In this document: piece by piece, positions 26,829-37,700 of the stretch
Position numbering within the stretch: the first letter of the stretch is position 1
Layout: each line of letters opens with the position of its first letter
From: Mesodorylaimus sp. YZB2_4
Taxonomy: Eukaryota > Nematoda > Enoplea > Dorylaimida > Dorylaimidae
Direction: 5' to 3'
DNA length: 64,000 nt
Assembly: GCA_030248295.1 (NCBI GenBank)
Contig: JASANH010001265.1
Location: 248,001 to 312,000 of the forward strand
Notes under the pieces: model-generated
The model's database searches: none
Seen by the model: only the letters and a program-made list of their open reading frames with translations
What the model was told of the DNA's origin: nothing
Position numbers and translations under genes: made by a program

Positions 26829-27319
26829 CTAAAGACGCCACATGATCAGATAATCAGATGTATCTACCTGCCACAAAGACAACCACCCGTTCGCTCGCGC
26901 ACACTCAAAATGAGCGGGTGGCCGCAAGCCCGCCAAAATTGAAGCCAAAGGTCCTAGGACACACACAGACTAAGATCGGGATTTTTAAGATTATAAGCGC
27001 AGATCCCAAAATTAATTTAGAGAAAAAGGGTCGTTAATCAAAATAGTTCTTTTTTAAGGAGATTTTCAACAAAATCTTAAAAATTTAGTGAAAATGTATT
27101 TGATTTTTATCGTATTTTAGTAGATTCGTGTCGAGACACAAACTGCTTATATCAAAATAGCATCGAATTGATCGCACACCTCGGCCACGAAACAGAAAAA
27201 GCCCAGACATTTCATCACTCCGTGCAACGTTGTTTCTTTTGTCTTTTGTGTTCAATCGGTTCTCTTTAATTAATTGATAACTTTCCGTATTTGGTCACTT
27301 TAAAGAATACAACTTCATT
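26829..27319. other. Spacer upstream of RPL12
   Basis: AT-rich with runs of A and T. It ends in a pyrimidine-rich stretch (GTTTCTTTTGTCTTTTG) about 90 nt before the RPL12 ATG, as expected near the start of a ribosomal protein gene. No Myb repeat can be read here on the minus strand. Confidence 0.45.
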
Positions 27320-28581
27320 ATGCCGCCCAAGTTCGATCCTAACGAAATTAAAATTGGTAAGCTGCCTTTGTTTATCAGAAAAAGTTCAAAATTTGATTGC
27401 TGTAGTCTGTTGGCCTATGCGTACACCAACGTGTAGCCCTGCGTATTATTTTTCTTTTAGTTTACTTGCGATGCGTTGGTGGTGAAGTCGGCGCCACGTC
27501 GTCCTTGGCTCCGAAAGTCGGTCCGTTGGGCTTGGTAAGCTCATAGTTGTGATTTGATTTCGCAAGACAGGGCTTGATCGTTGGCTTTAAGATCCTCGGA
27601 AACGCGGGTTTGAAGTTATGCTGACTCCTTTATCCCTTTCAGGCGTCCTCTAGTGAGGGTATGGGCACCATAGTAGGCCCGCTTTTGCATGCCTTTGTCT
27701 TTCTATGTTTCCGGTGGTGTCATTAGTGGTCTGTTTTCATCCCTTTTTGAATGAAATTATTGATCGTAATGATGAAACATGACATTTTGTTTCAGTCCCC
27801 AAAGAAAGTAGGCGACGACATAGCAAAAGCAACGTCCGATTGGAAAGGGCTGAAGATCACAGTCAAGTTAACGATTCAAAATCGTCAAGCGAAAATCGAC
27901 GTTGTGCCTAGCGCTGCTTCGTTGATCATCAAAGAGCTGAAAGAGCCGCCGCGCGATCGCAAAAAACAAAAGAATAGTGAGTGACTCGTTGGACACGGCG
28001 GCCGCTTGTTCGACGATTTCTGCTTAAACTAGGGTCGAGCTGCTCTGGAATGGGCTCATCCCCCAGCTCTAAGTGTTCATCTAGTGGTTGCCTTCCCTGG
28101 TTGGCGCCGCCGGTAAAACATAAGGGGCTGGTAATGTTGATCCTTGCCGGATCGAAGGTAGACACTCTGCTTTGGTGTTACGTGGTGACTCTTCATGAAG
28201 GCGGGATTTCTTTCCAAATAGAGAACTTGCTGTGCTTCGAGGCCAAAGCCCCCATCTTGTGGAATTGAAGATCAAGAACCCTCTAATACTTTTTCAGCTA
28301 TGGGGCGCTAGTTTCATGAGGTCCCTTGGCTATGGACAATGCTAACTTGTAACGTCTTCAATCCTTTTTGTTTAGTCAAACACGCTGGTAATCTATCTAT
28401 CGATCAAATTATCGGCGTGGCCAAACAAATGCGCGCTCGATCGATGGCTAGGAAATTAGAGGGTACAGTAAAGGAAATTTTGGGTACCTGCCAGTCGGTC
28501 GGCTGCACTGTCGAGGGTCAACATCCTCACGATATTATCGATAAGATACGTTCAGGAGACATTAAAATTCCCGCTGAGTAG
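27320..28581 (+). CDS. RPL12: 60S ribosomal protein L12 (uL11)
   Basis: Four exons: 27320-27356, 27461-27534, 27796-27976 and 28376-28581, giving 165 aa, exactly the human length. The protein sits at the base of the ribosomal stalk in the GTPase-associated centre and contacts 28S rRNA. The N terminus [20 protein letters not shown] is canonical, followed by [19 protein letters not shown] and RKKQKNIKHAGNLS. The TAG stop overlaps a GTAAGTG donor, and an acceptor lies at about 28767. A 3' UTR intron would still leave the stop unchanged (TA|G). AATAAA at 28907-28912 is the likely poly(A) signal. Confidence 0.96.
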
Positions 28582-28906
28582 TAAGTGCTTGAATTTAATA
28601 ACGGCAAAGAAATTTCAAGTGGGCAAAGGCAGAGGCGATGTTGTATTTTAATGCCCCAACGAATATTTACTCTTATTTTGCATAGATGGGCAAAAAGGGG
28701 GCACCAAAGCACATCATATTAGTTGTGTTTTATCGGTGTGACCTAATTTTCGCTATTACTTTTCAGGGATTATCGATGAAGCCTGATGGAGAAAAAGGCG
28801 TGATTACGAGTGATTGTGTTCAAGTTGATTCAAATTTGTTGTTTTGATATTTGGAATCGATGACTCGTCGATCATCGTTGAAAATTTTTGACGTTAAACA
28901 GTTGGG

Positions 28907-28912
28907 AATAAA
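28907..28912 (+). terminator. Poly(A) signal of RPL12
   Basis: AATAAA lies about 325 nt after the stop codon and about 140 nt after a candidate 3' UTR splice acceptor. Confidence 0.6.
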
Positions 28913-29093
28913 TAGAAAGTAGATGATCGATCCCTTCACATATTTTACTGATGCGAGACAGAAGAGAAAGCTGAAACTGGTAAATGAAGATAGCAGTAAG
29001 GAGACTGACGCGCCCTTTACACAAATTCAAGAATAGAAGCGTAGTGAACTCCGTAAGGGTTCAACTGATACCTGAGTCCTGGAACACTTATCG

Positions 29094-31288
29094 TTAGTCC
29101 GAAGCAGAACTGATGATTTGCTGCAGGCAACGTCCAAATTCTTTCAAAATTTCTCGTTGACAATCAACGTCGTCGTAGGTTTCCTGCGATTCCATCTGTT
29201 CCGCTTTGGCCAACAAGCACAAAGCGGTCGCCTCTACCACGTCGTCGGTCATGTAGTACCAGGGCATTCTAGACCAGGAAAGATAGAATGGGTGTAGACG
29301 TCCAAGTTTGGGGAACTTACCGTTTTGGATCTGGCTTGTCGTACGAAGCTTCAGTGGCTGGACTGTCCGATCTAGTCGGGTAGTCTCCAGGTTGGCTGGC
29401 GCTTGATAAAAGGCTAGCAGCGTTAGCCAAATTTTGCAGTCCGCCAGTTCCACGATACTTATGGATTCGGTCAATTTCTGTGTTACGACACCCGACGCAC
29501 TTGCATCGAGGAGTGCATGGGACTTTCGCCTGAAAGGGACACGCCTATTTGATTGCCGAATTGGGAAAAGAAAGCTGGGAGCCAAGGGCAAGATGAATAG
29601 ACCGCAACTAAGGGAGGGCTGGGTAGGATCAAGCGATTCACGACACAGAGCCTTGTGGGTTGGGCATCTGCCTCCCACGCTAGGTGCCCAGTTACTCGCG
29701 AGTGCTCAACTCTCGGTCTAGCAAATTTCTTGTCCCTTCACCCTCGGTTGCGCATACCTCCGCTTGGTGATGTGGTGGTAATTTATGGACATGAGAAGAC
29801 AAGATTTCCTGCGTACCTCGTAACATTCACAATAATTTTTCAAGCAACTCGATTTCTTGCAGTTGCATCCTTTGCTATGCAAGCGTTCTGTGTCGGCTCG
29901 GCCTTTGCCTGAAGCACGTGAAATTCCTTTAATAAGAAACGTGACTTACAATATTTACATAAAGACTACTGGACTAATACCTATTTTTGGCTGGAAGGCG
30001 TAGGGATTACGCTCCAAGCACATTTTGATCGATTTGCTCCTTTCGTTTTCGTAAGCCAGGTTATTGTGACAATTTGTGCAATTGCAGTTGCGACAAAACT
30101 CGCCGTTAGCGAAACATTCGCAATACCTATTGATTAAAAGACTCTATTAGAACAAGTACTCAGAATCATGAGCTGTATTGACTTACAGTTTCAAACACTG
30201 TGATTTGGTGCAATTACACGGCTTGCGAATGCCTGGCACGCCAACGGAACGACTCCTAGAAAACAGCTGTCAAGAAATTGCCAACTTATGAATGGACTGG
30301 CTTACTTTTTAATGGATGGTCCTCCCAATGACAACGCTTGCATTGCTCCTTCGCCAACAGTCGCGCTTGCGCCGACCGAACCGCCGCCAAGGTATACCAC
30401 TGAGCCTTCGCTTTTAATTCCTTGAGTGGTGGGTTTCTGAAACAAATATGAACTGAACATAAGAAACAACTCGAAGGTAATTGTGCATTAATACCGCAGG
30501 AATTACGCGGCTGGGCTTGGATGGAACGCCAGCAGAATTGACGACGACGACTAAAATAAAGCAATCATACCTGGGATGAAAAAATAATCAAGAAATCCTA
30601 ATACTTGAAAATACCTGATTGCGAGTTCTGTGCTGATGGTAACAGAACTTGATATTGTTGAGCCCTCGGTTTTCCATCGCCTGATTGATCCTGAAAGCGG
30701 CAACATGATGAGAAAAGGCATGGGACTGTTCATTACCCCGGAACTCAGGCTTACAAAACTTTTTGCCAGGTGTCAATGCCACGGCACATACTTACTATAT
30801 CTGTCTAGGTTTAGGCATGTATCTCTCAAAAGGCTACTGTACAGTACGACTTCTCATACCTGAACACCAGCAGCCGTTCCTGGGGTTCTCTCACCAATTC
30901 CTTGCGATTGAACACCCGCACCACCAAATTGTTGTTGTTTCACTAATCCAGTTGCCGAGACCAAGTGAACTTTCAAAGGAGATTTTGCGCCGGCGGTTTC
31001 TGCACGAACGGGCAGACGAACCAATTGATTTCCACGCAAAACGAATCCACCACCTCCAACAGCTGAAGATGGTGACAAAACACCCGTTCGACCAACAGCG
31101 GTCGAAGCGCCAGGAGAAGCTATATTTATGAATCGAGCGCCGCCCGCCGCCGGACGGATTTGTTGAGCCCCAGCCGTTGTTTGAGCGCCTGGCGCTGGTG
31201 GTCGAATAACAACTAGCGACGGTGAGTTCGTTGTTCCACTCGAAACTTCCATCGGTATTTCATTAGTTCCTTGCCCAGAATCTGCCAT
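29094..31288 (-). CDS. LIN54: LIN54, CXC-domain DNA-binding subunit of the MuvB/DREAM complex
   Basis: Nine exons: 30860-31288, 30615-30690, 30495-30550, 30306-30436, 30187-30255, 29981-30126, 29817-29908, 29321-29529 and 29094-29268, in phase from MADSGQGT to a TAA. LIN54 binds CHR promoter elements through two cysteine-rich CXC motifs. Both are present: [25 protein letters not shown]...CNCTNC and [21 protein letters not shown]...[11 protein letters not shown]. The C terminus has [15 protein letters not shown] and [13 protein letters not shown], as in human LIN54. The N-terminal third is low-complexity (Ala/Gly/Pro/Thr). The next gene along on the same strand is the Myb C-terminal gene, whose product in other animals joins this complex. 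The ropporin gene starts 434 bp away in the opposite direction. Confidence 0.94.
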
Positions 31289-31722
31289 TTTTAATTTTAA
31301 TGAGTTCACTATTTCTCAATCAAAAAAGGATATATTTCAAAATTCTGAAATTCCGCGGAAAAACCAAATCAAGCAACCTTGTTCCCTTTTCGCGCGCACA
31401 CCTTCCTTAAAGAAAGCTAACGGGATAAGTATTATTTGAACCTGAAGATCACACAGTGTAATAGGTTTTGGCGGTAGTTTTAAACTGCGGTTTCACGTGA
31501 CCGCATATAAGAAGCCGAGTCTATTCGAGTCTGGCAACAAGCTTGCACAGCGCGATAGCGACTATAAGCAAGCATCAAACAGTGAGTAAGATTGATTTTA
31601 AGAGATAAAGCTCGCTACGTGCATGCAGGCCACGGTTGCCCTAACAACGGGGCCAAGGAGATGGTGGGCTACACGCGTATTAATGGTGGGTAGTCGTTGA
31701 AGAGCTGTAACTCAAGAACACC
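31289..31722. promoter_or_regulatory. Divergent promoter region between LIN54 and the ropporin-like gene
   Basis: These 434 bp separate two divergent start codons. A TTTCACGTGACC motif at about 31,491 contains an E-box (CACGTG). No TATA box is obvious. Confidence 0.4.
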
Positions 31723-34700
31723 ATGATTAGGAGTGAGGAAGAAGGCGCTGGAGAAGATATGAGCAGCGGAAATGCTAAAGTGCAGATTCCTGTTGCCTTG
31801 CCCGGCATCCTGAAAGACTACGCCAAGGCTCTGCTCAGAGAACAACCCGAGGACATCATCCAATGGTCCGCCAGGTATGTGCTTGCTCTTGAAGGAGACT
31901 GCATTAGAGAAGGCCTGCTAGTCCCATCCGTAACCAGATTAAATGTCCCTGCTGTACGTGAGGCCTGCGGCGCCACTCGGGGTCTCGTTGAGCACCTGGC
32001 CATCCCTTGTTGCTATGACCCTGAGTATTATTAATGAAAACATGTTGTCACGCCAAATTACTGGCCGGGAATCCCCGAGGTTATACCTACCGCTTCCTGC
32101 AAGGAGGCACTTCGGATTTTCCTGTTTTTCTGGTTCCTGTGCCGCCCCATCCTGGTTTTTGCCTAGGGTGACTAGCAGTTATTAAATGCAGGGCCGAACG
32201 GGCAGCTTCCTTCTGACGTCTCTGATAGGAGCACATCCACCGAGGTCATTCTGAGCCACATCCAGAGTCCCGATATGATAGCAGTCGGGAAGACCAGTTT
32301 TCGAGAATCAGTTTCCTGATTACTCATTGCCATTACGTCTTGGCGTACTGACTTTTCTTGGCCATACCCGTGCTTCAGGCTGATACCCGTACCATTTGAC
32401 CTAAAAATCCACTTACAAAATCGAGAAGGTTTCCATCTTACGTTGATCGAAAAAGGCCTTCTGACCACATTGTGCAGCGCAGTATGTTGTGTCCGCTGAG
32501 GCAGATAGCAATTTACAAAAGTGCCAATTTGTGAAGATAACGGCCCCTAGGATGTCAAGGGTCTTTGCAAGCGATCTCATGATCTGGCTGAGAAAAGTTG
32601 TATGGCGTACTTTGGATTTGGTCGACACCGCGCAAGGACAATGTTCAAATTTTGATACCGTGGTTCGGTGAGGAGGCAACAGAAAGTTCGAGACTGAAAT
32701 GGGCTTTGTCCTCGTCACATGCCTTTTTCAGGCTGAAATGGGCGTGTACTCGTGGGTGCTACATACTTAGGTCCCAGGGCTATGCATTTTCATGGCCCCA
32801 CCAGTCACGGCTTCAACAGTGTCTAATGCTTGCCTTTGTCTGATCGTAAAAGAATGCGACAATCAGACCGGTTCAACAGTATTTTATGCTAACCCTCTCT
32901 TGCTCCAAAAGAGCACCAGTGTAATTGCGTCCTCCCTCCCTCCCCCCCCCCCCCGATATGTTTTGACAGAGCAAGGACTCCTTCAGCTCTGTCCTCTTGG
33001 AAAGCTACCCTGGGTAATAAATCATTCGACACCACCTGTGTCACGCTTCCTAGAAACCCAGCACGTGTTCTCATTGCATTCGCGAACACAGGATCGTTTC
33101 CCACGTCTGCTTAGACCTCATCGATCTGAGAAACGGGGACCTCCTTTCAGGTACTTCGACGAGGTGACTCGGCAGCCGCCCGAATCGAGGGACCAAACGA
33201 CGCAAGAAGAATTGCAGAGTGCTATCCAAGATCGGATTCGGGATCTGAATAAGGACAACAAGGGCAGAATCATTGACTTGAATGGATGCAAAGCTCTCTA
33301 TAATGAAGTAGGCACCACATCTCCCCCCCCCCCCTCCTACTAATGCCTGTCGTTCTAGTTCTCTGGTTCCACGCGCATTCCCGTGGATGCCCTACGAGTC
33401 AGCTGGCTATCCCACGGCTATTCTAGCATTCAGTTGAAAGAGCTGCTAGCATTAGGCCGCATGTTCGAAACAGCGTTGGACAGGGACTGTTTCTGCGCTA
33501 TCATCTGTGGAACGCTGGGATCAGTAAGTTACCTCTGACCCCCTCCCCTTCGAGACTGATCGTAGCTGTAGCTGGTAATTGGCCTAGCGGGTTAAGACGT
33601 CTGACTCTCACGCCGGGTGTGCACTTAGTGGGTAGGGCTCGACTCCCGCTTCGGTAAAAAATGATTGTCAATTATGAGTTCATTAGCCCTCGAGTGCTCT
33701 GTACAGTGCTTGGCTATGGATAATGTATGACGCGACATGGTGATTGCAATATCCCCTTTATTCCGGAACTATTTTCCAGACACGGGTATGAGCAGACAAA
33801 GCCATTCATGCAAGTGCTCACTAGTATATTGCAGACACAACACGCACGTTTCGATCGCATCAGCATATTCCACACTACTGCACACATGAAAGCGAGACAA
33901 ATGGCAGTGGCAAAGTCCTTGGCTCGCCTAAGGCTATCTGCACCTGGCAAGAGGATGGCTCAAACCAGAACTATCCTACGTAGTCCGACTCGTCTCGACT
34001 TTATTAGCCAGCACACCACAAGGGCCATGTAGACTCACAATTCGGGGAGCAGCCGCACATGGCGGTCCAAGTGGGGTTCTGACTGGCCTTAGCCCGACCC
34101 GAAGTGCTCGCAGAGCTATTCAGACAACTTGAGACCAGTCCTCAACCAATGCACAAACCAGACTGTCACTCGACCTTGATCTTGTGCCTGGCCCTGACCT
34201 GCGAGAGCGGGCCAGTTCCCTTAACCGATGCAATGATGGGCGCATGTACAGAATGTGGTGCACCCACGCCTATCATAGTGGGAACGTGAGTCGCACTGGT
34301 GACCGATGTAGAGGGGCCTATTGAAGGAGTGGCGTCACGTCAAAATTCAGACTTCCAACCAGCGTGGGTTTCCAGTTGGTTCGCGTCCATCATTAGTGAA
34401 CATAGCCTGTGGCAGGAGCATGTGGAAAACGAACCAACTGGAAGTAGGGCGCGTGGCAATGCTCGAGTTTCCATTTGCCACGCGCCCTACTTCCAGTTGA
34501 TCACTGCCCACTGGAAGTAGGACGCGGACCAACTGGAAGTGTGGGCTTCCGGGTGGACATCAAAACTAGAACCTATATATGGCCCCTTTTGCTTCCAGTA
34601 GAACTTCCAACTGTAAGGTCCGAATTTTGACGTGGCTCTTAACCCCGCAGAAGATCAGTCGAGCAGGGCCTGACCCACCCACGATTCAATCAGTCCTTCT

Positions 34701-35005
34701 TTCAGACACTGCGAGAAACACTGGGCCTGTTCATTGAAGTTGCATCTGGCGTCGACGACACTCATCTGCAAATGGTACCGTTTTCAAAGTTCACAAAAAT
34801 ATGCACTTTCCTCGTTCAGCTGAACAGCACCGACTCCGAGGATGCCGCCATGAATGAGATCATAGATCACTGCCAGCAGCTAAGGTATCTTACTCCCAGT
34901 CCCCTCCACACTCCTCCATACCATCCATTTTTCAGCGAACGCCAGGGGGGCATGGTGACCAGAGAGAATATTGAACATTTACAAATAACAGCATTCGACG
35001 AATGA
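31723..35005 (+). CDS. ROPN1L: Ropporin-like RIIa-domain protein (ROPN1/ROPN1L type)
   Basis: Five exons: 31723-31874, 33151-33307, 33359-33523, 34706-34884 and 34936-35005, giving 240 aa (human ROPN1L is 230). The N-terminal RIIa dimerisation/docking helix pair reads IPVALPGILKDYAKALLREQPEDIIQWSARYF, close to ropporins. The later SIQLKELLALGRMF, LRETLGLFIEVASG and GGMVTRENIEHL follow the ropporin pattern. In the family this protein binds AKAPs in the radial spokes and fibrous sheath of cilia and sperm flagella, so it implies motile axonemes. Introns 1 (1276 nt) and 3 (1182 nt) are long and filled with repeats: two poly-C tracts, a SINE and a fold-back element. The assignment between ROPN1 and ROPN1L is not certain. 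Confidence 0.8.
33572..33727 (+). mobile_element. tRNA-derived SINE, copy 1
   Basis: The head has an A box (GGCCTAGCGGGTTAAGACG) and a B box (GGGCTCGACTCCC). It is followed by a body shared with the minus-strand copy at about 50205-50395: GGTAAAAAATGATTGTC, TTAGCCCTCGAGT and GTGCTTGGCTATGGA. The copy lies in intron 3 of the ropporin-like gene. Confidence 0.8.
34336..34634. mobile_element. Fold-back element with terminal inverted repeats (MITE-like)
   Basis: The ends are exact 13-bp inverted repeats (CACGTCAAAATTC at 34336-34348 and its complement at 34622-34634). Inside, 25-bp perfect arms at 34435-34459 and 34475-34499 face each other over a 15-nt loop. The motif ACTGGAAGT recurs at least four more times in both orientations. 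No transposase is encoded and no clear target-site duplication was found. It lies in intron 3 of the ropporin-like gene. Confidence 0.7.
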
Positions 35006-35071
35006 ACAAATCCAAACTGGCACTGACGTTTCGTCATCCATTCTACTCTTCACAAATTCAAAACAACCAAC

Positions 35072-37306
35072 CTATGCCCTGGACGATGCAGATTTACTGA
35101 AATCCGCTGCTTCCCCTTCTTCAACCGCAGATTCATTAGGCGCTTCAGTTCCGCTCCCTTCATCCAACGACGTCTCGATCACTTTCTTTTTTGATTTTTT
35201 CTTCTTTTTTATCTCTTCGAGAGATTCCTCTGATGGCATTGGAGGCACGTAAAGCGAATGATCGATAACACAGAAATCTGGTTCTGGTGGTACCATCAGA
35301 AGTGCACGATCAACGAAATGCCCTGAAACACAAGGAATCCGTGAACACATGGTGAATGTCAGGCATTGCTTTCGTGTTTGTTGAAGAAGTTTTGGATAAA
35401 AACCTGCCATAAGTTTATCACCCCACCACAACCTGCCAAACAATAGAACAGGTGCTGTGCTGATTAACTTCACGGCAGCAGGTGCATGCTACCTTACGGC
35501 TATCTAAAAACCAAGTCCCTAATCACTGCTTCTTATCCTTAGCTGAAGATCAGAGAGCAGGTGAAACCGCTCTCACCATTAGTGCCGCTCGATCAAATTT
35601 CAGTGCGGTTTCTTGCCTGTATTCCCAGTTCTGGTCACCTCGTCAAGTTGATTATACTCCTTTGGCAGAGTCAAATTTCAAACAGATCACTTACCGAGTT
35701 TAGGTTTAGGTGGCCTTAAATCACTGATTTCCTTGATCAAAGCGTTCAAATTGTTCTCCAAATGCTCATCAGGCCAGTCCAACTAAGAACAAAATGGAAC
35801 TGCTACAATTCCAAATTAATTTTTAATAAAACGAACCTTTCCAATGTTGCATGTGCACACACCGAATTCGGGATGTTGTTTGTCCGCCTTGACATTGACT
35901 TTAACACCGAACTGGAAATAACGCACCAAAGCAGCGATATCCATGCTGACGTTTCCTGAAACAAGCATTTTCAACATAAAGTACGCTGGGCAGTTGGAAA
36001 TACAAACCTGTCTTGATCGAAGGAAAACGGTTTTTGAGTAGGCCTCGCAATGGTGTAACGTCTTGGAGCATATCAGCGTGACAAGCCACGTAATCAACGT
36101 CGTCTATTCTCAAAACGCCTTTCATAATCTAAAAAGTAGAAAAGGTGATCCAATGCAACTCTCTCACAGTAAACACATACCTTCTTGATCAATTCTGGAC
36201 CACCAACGATTTCAGCGCCAGCTTCAGCCGCTGCAGTCTGTTGCTTGACATCTTTAGCAAACGCGAGAATCAATCGTTTCTCGGTGTGAGGATAAGGGTG
36301 AGGAAAAACGACAACTTTCGACATTTCGGTAACAAACTTAGTCTGAAATAAAGAAGCGAGTCACAGACTCACAGGATCACCAGCTGACGTAATCGGGGTC
36401 ATGTAATGGAAGCCCGTGATACCTAAACAGACCTGGCACACACACAGGCCATAGTGGTATTGACGATGCGGTGTAGTTATCCAGGAAGAGAAAGCAAAGA
36501 ATACAGTTCTAATCCTAATCCAAATCCCCCAGGGACAACCAGACTGCAACCAAGGCAATGGCTAACCCGCACATGCATAGGCTATCAACATACCGCCTTC
36601 TCCAATTTCATGTTCAAATCCAATCGAGCTTGCACAAATGCATCCGGTCGATTCAAAATGTTTGGATGATTCACTTCGCGAAGATAGGCCACAGCGTCCT
36701 TTACATTGTGAATCTGAGGCTGATAATCGTCGACCATCCACGACACGTCCTCTTGATCAGGTTTCACAGGCAACGAGGCAACTGCTGTTGTCAGTGGCCG
36801 AGCTGGATGCTGCTGCGATATAGATGCTCTGTAAAGAAAAGGCAAGTCTTCAGGAGAGTCCACTAGATAAAACAGCCCGCAGAACCGCGTTACAGTAACT
36901 CAGTATTTGATTTCCTGGTGGGTCCGTAAGTAAGGGCCGAGAAAGCTCTCGTCACCTCCTGCTGCATAAGGGCTATCCGTCCCCTGCATGATGTGGGCTC
37001 TCCGACTTCGATCGTGAAAAGCTGTCACGAAAATCGGTGTCTCCGTTGACCGACATACTGACTCACAAGAACTCAGGAAACCACCCAACAGCAGCAACGC
37101 AAATGCACAACTTACGCATTTTTTGATTTCATAGCCAACATTTGCTCGAATGCGCTTGGTTTTGGTGTTTCTTTCTCTTGTTGCCGCTTTAGGATATTAG
37201 CTTTTCGTCTCGCCAATTGCCTTTGCGCATGATCTCGACGACGACCACGAACTTGAGTCATTGATAATGCAGTCAATCGACGCAAAAATGAAGACGCCGT
37301 AAACAT
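35072..37306 (-). CDS. MRPL1: Mitochondrial large ribosomal subunit protein uL1m
   Basis: Seven exons: 37116-37306, 36594-36828, 36181-36342, 36008-36128, 35837-35955, 35695-35782 and 35072-35322, giving 388 aa. The start (MFTASSFLRRLTALSMTQVRGRRR) is a mitochondrial targeting peptide. The L1 core follows: AFVQARLDLNMKLEKA, VVVFPHPYPHTEKRLILAFAKD, AGAEIVGGPELIKK, ADMLQDVTPLRGLLKNRFPS and PEFGVCTCNIGK. The human protein is 325 aa. The extra length is a C-terminal tail rich in Lys then Glu/Ser (KKKKKSKKK). The donor of exon 5 is the weak GTTCGT. The start codon is 394 bp from that of the RGG gene on the other strand. Confidence 0.9.
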
Positions 37307-37700
37307 TTTGCCAAATTAAAAACTTCACTTTTTGATTTCGGCGGATTTGACGGAACAGCTGAAATCTTACCCAAGAAAGCAAAAATCTACTGCACGGAAA
37401 TCGGAGTTGATGGGCGGGACGGAAAGCTACGGTAACCGTTATGGGCACTGGGGCTCGCCGCGCACACCTGTTGCAAGTTCAATGCGGGGCGCTGCGTAAG
37501 TGCGTGCGACAGTACAGAATCGGGAATGGCTCGATATGGAAATTTGGGGATTTCTTTTGCTTTTGCATAACAACATTGTTTTAGATTCGTAACGGGTACG
37601 AACAGTAGCTCAAATAGGTGTCGAAAATATTTTATCAGTCCGGCTTTATTTTGCGGCAAATCGAATAAGTAAATCGGCCAGTTTCGATAGGCTTGAGAAA
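37307..37700. promoter_or_regulatory. Divergent promoter region between MRPL1 and the RGG protein gene
   Basis: A 394-bp spacer separates two divergent start codons. No TATA box is obvious. Confidence 0.4.

Noticed and set aside
34299-34520. Short ORFs inside the fold-back element
   Set aside because: They read through the hairpin on both strands and have no protein-like character.
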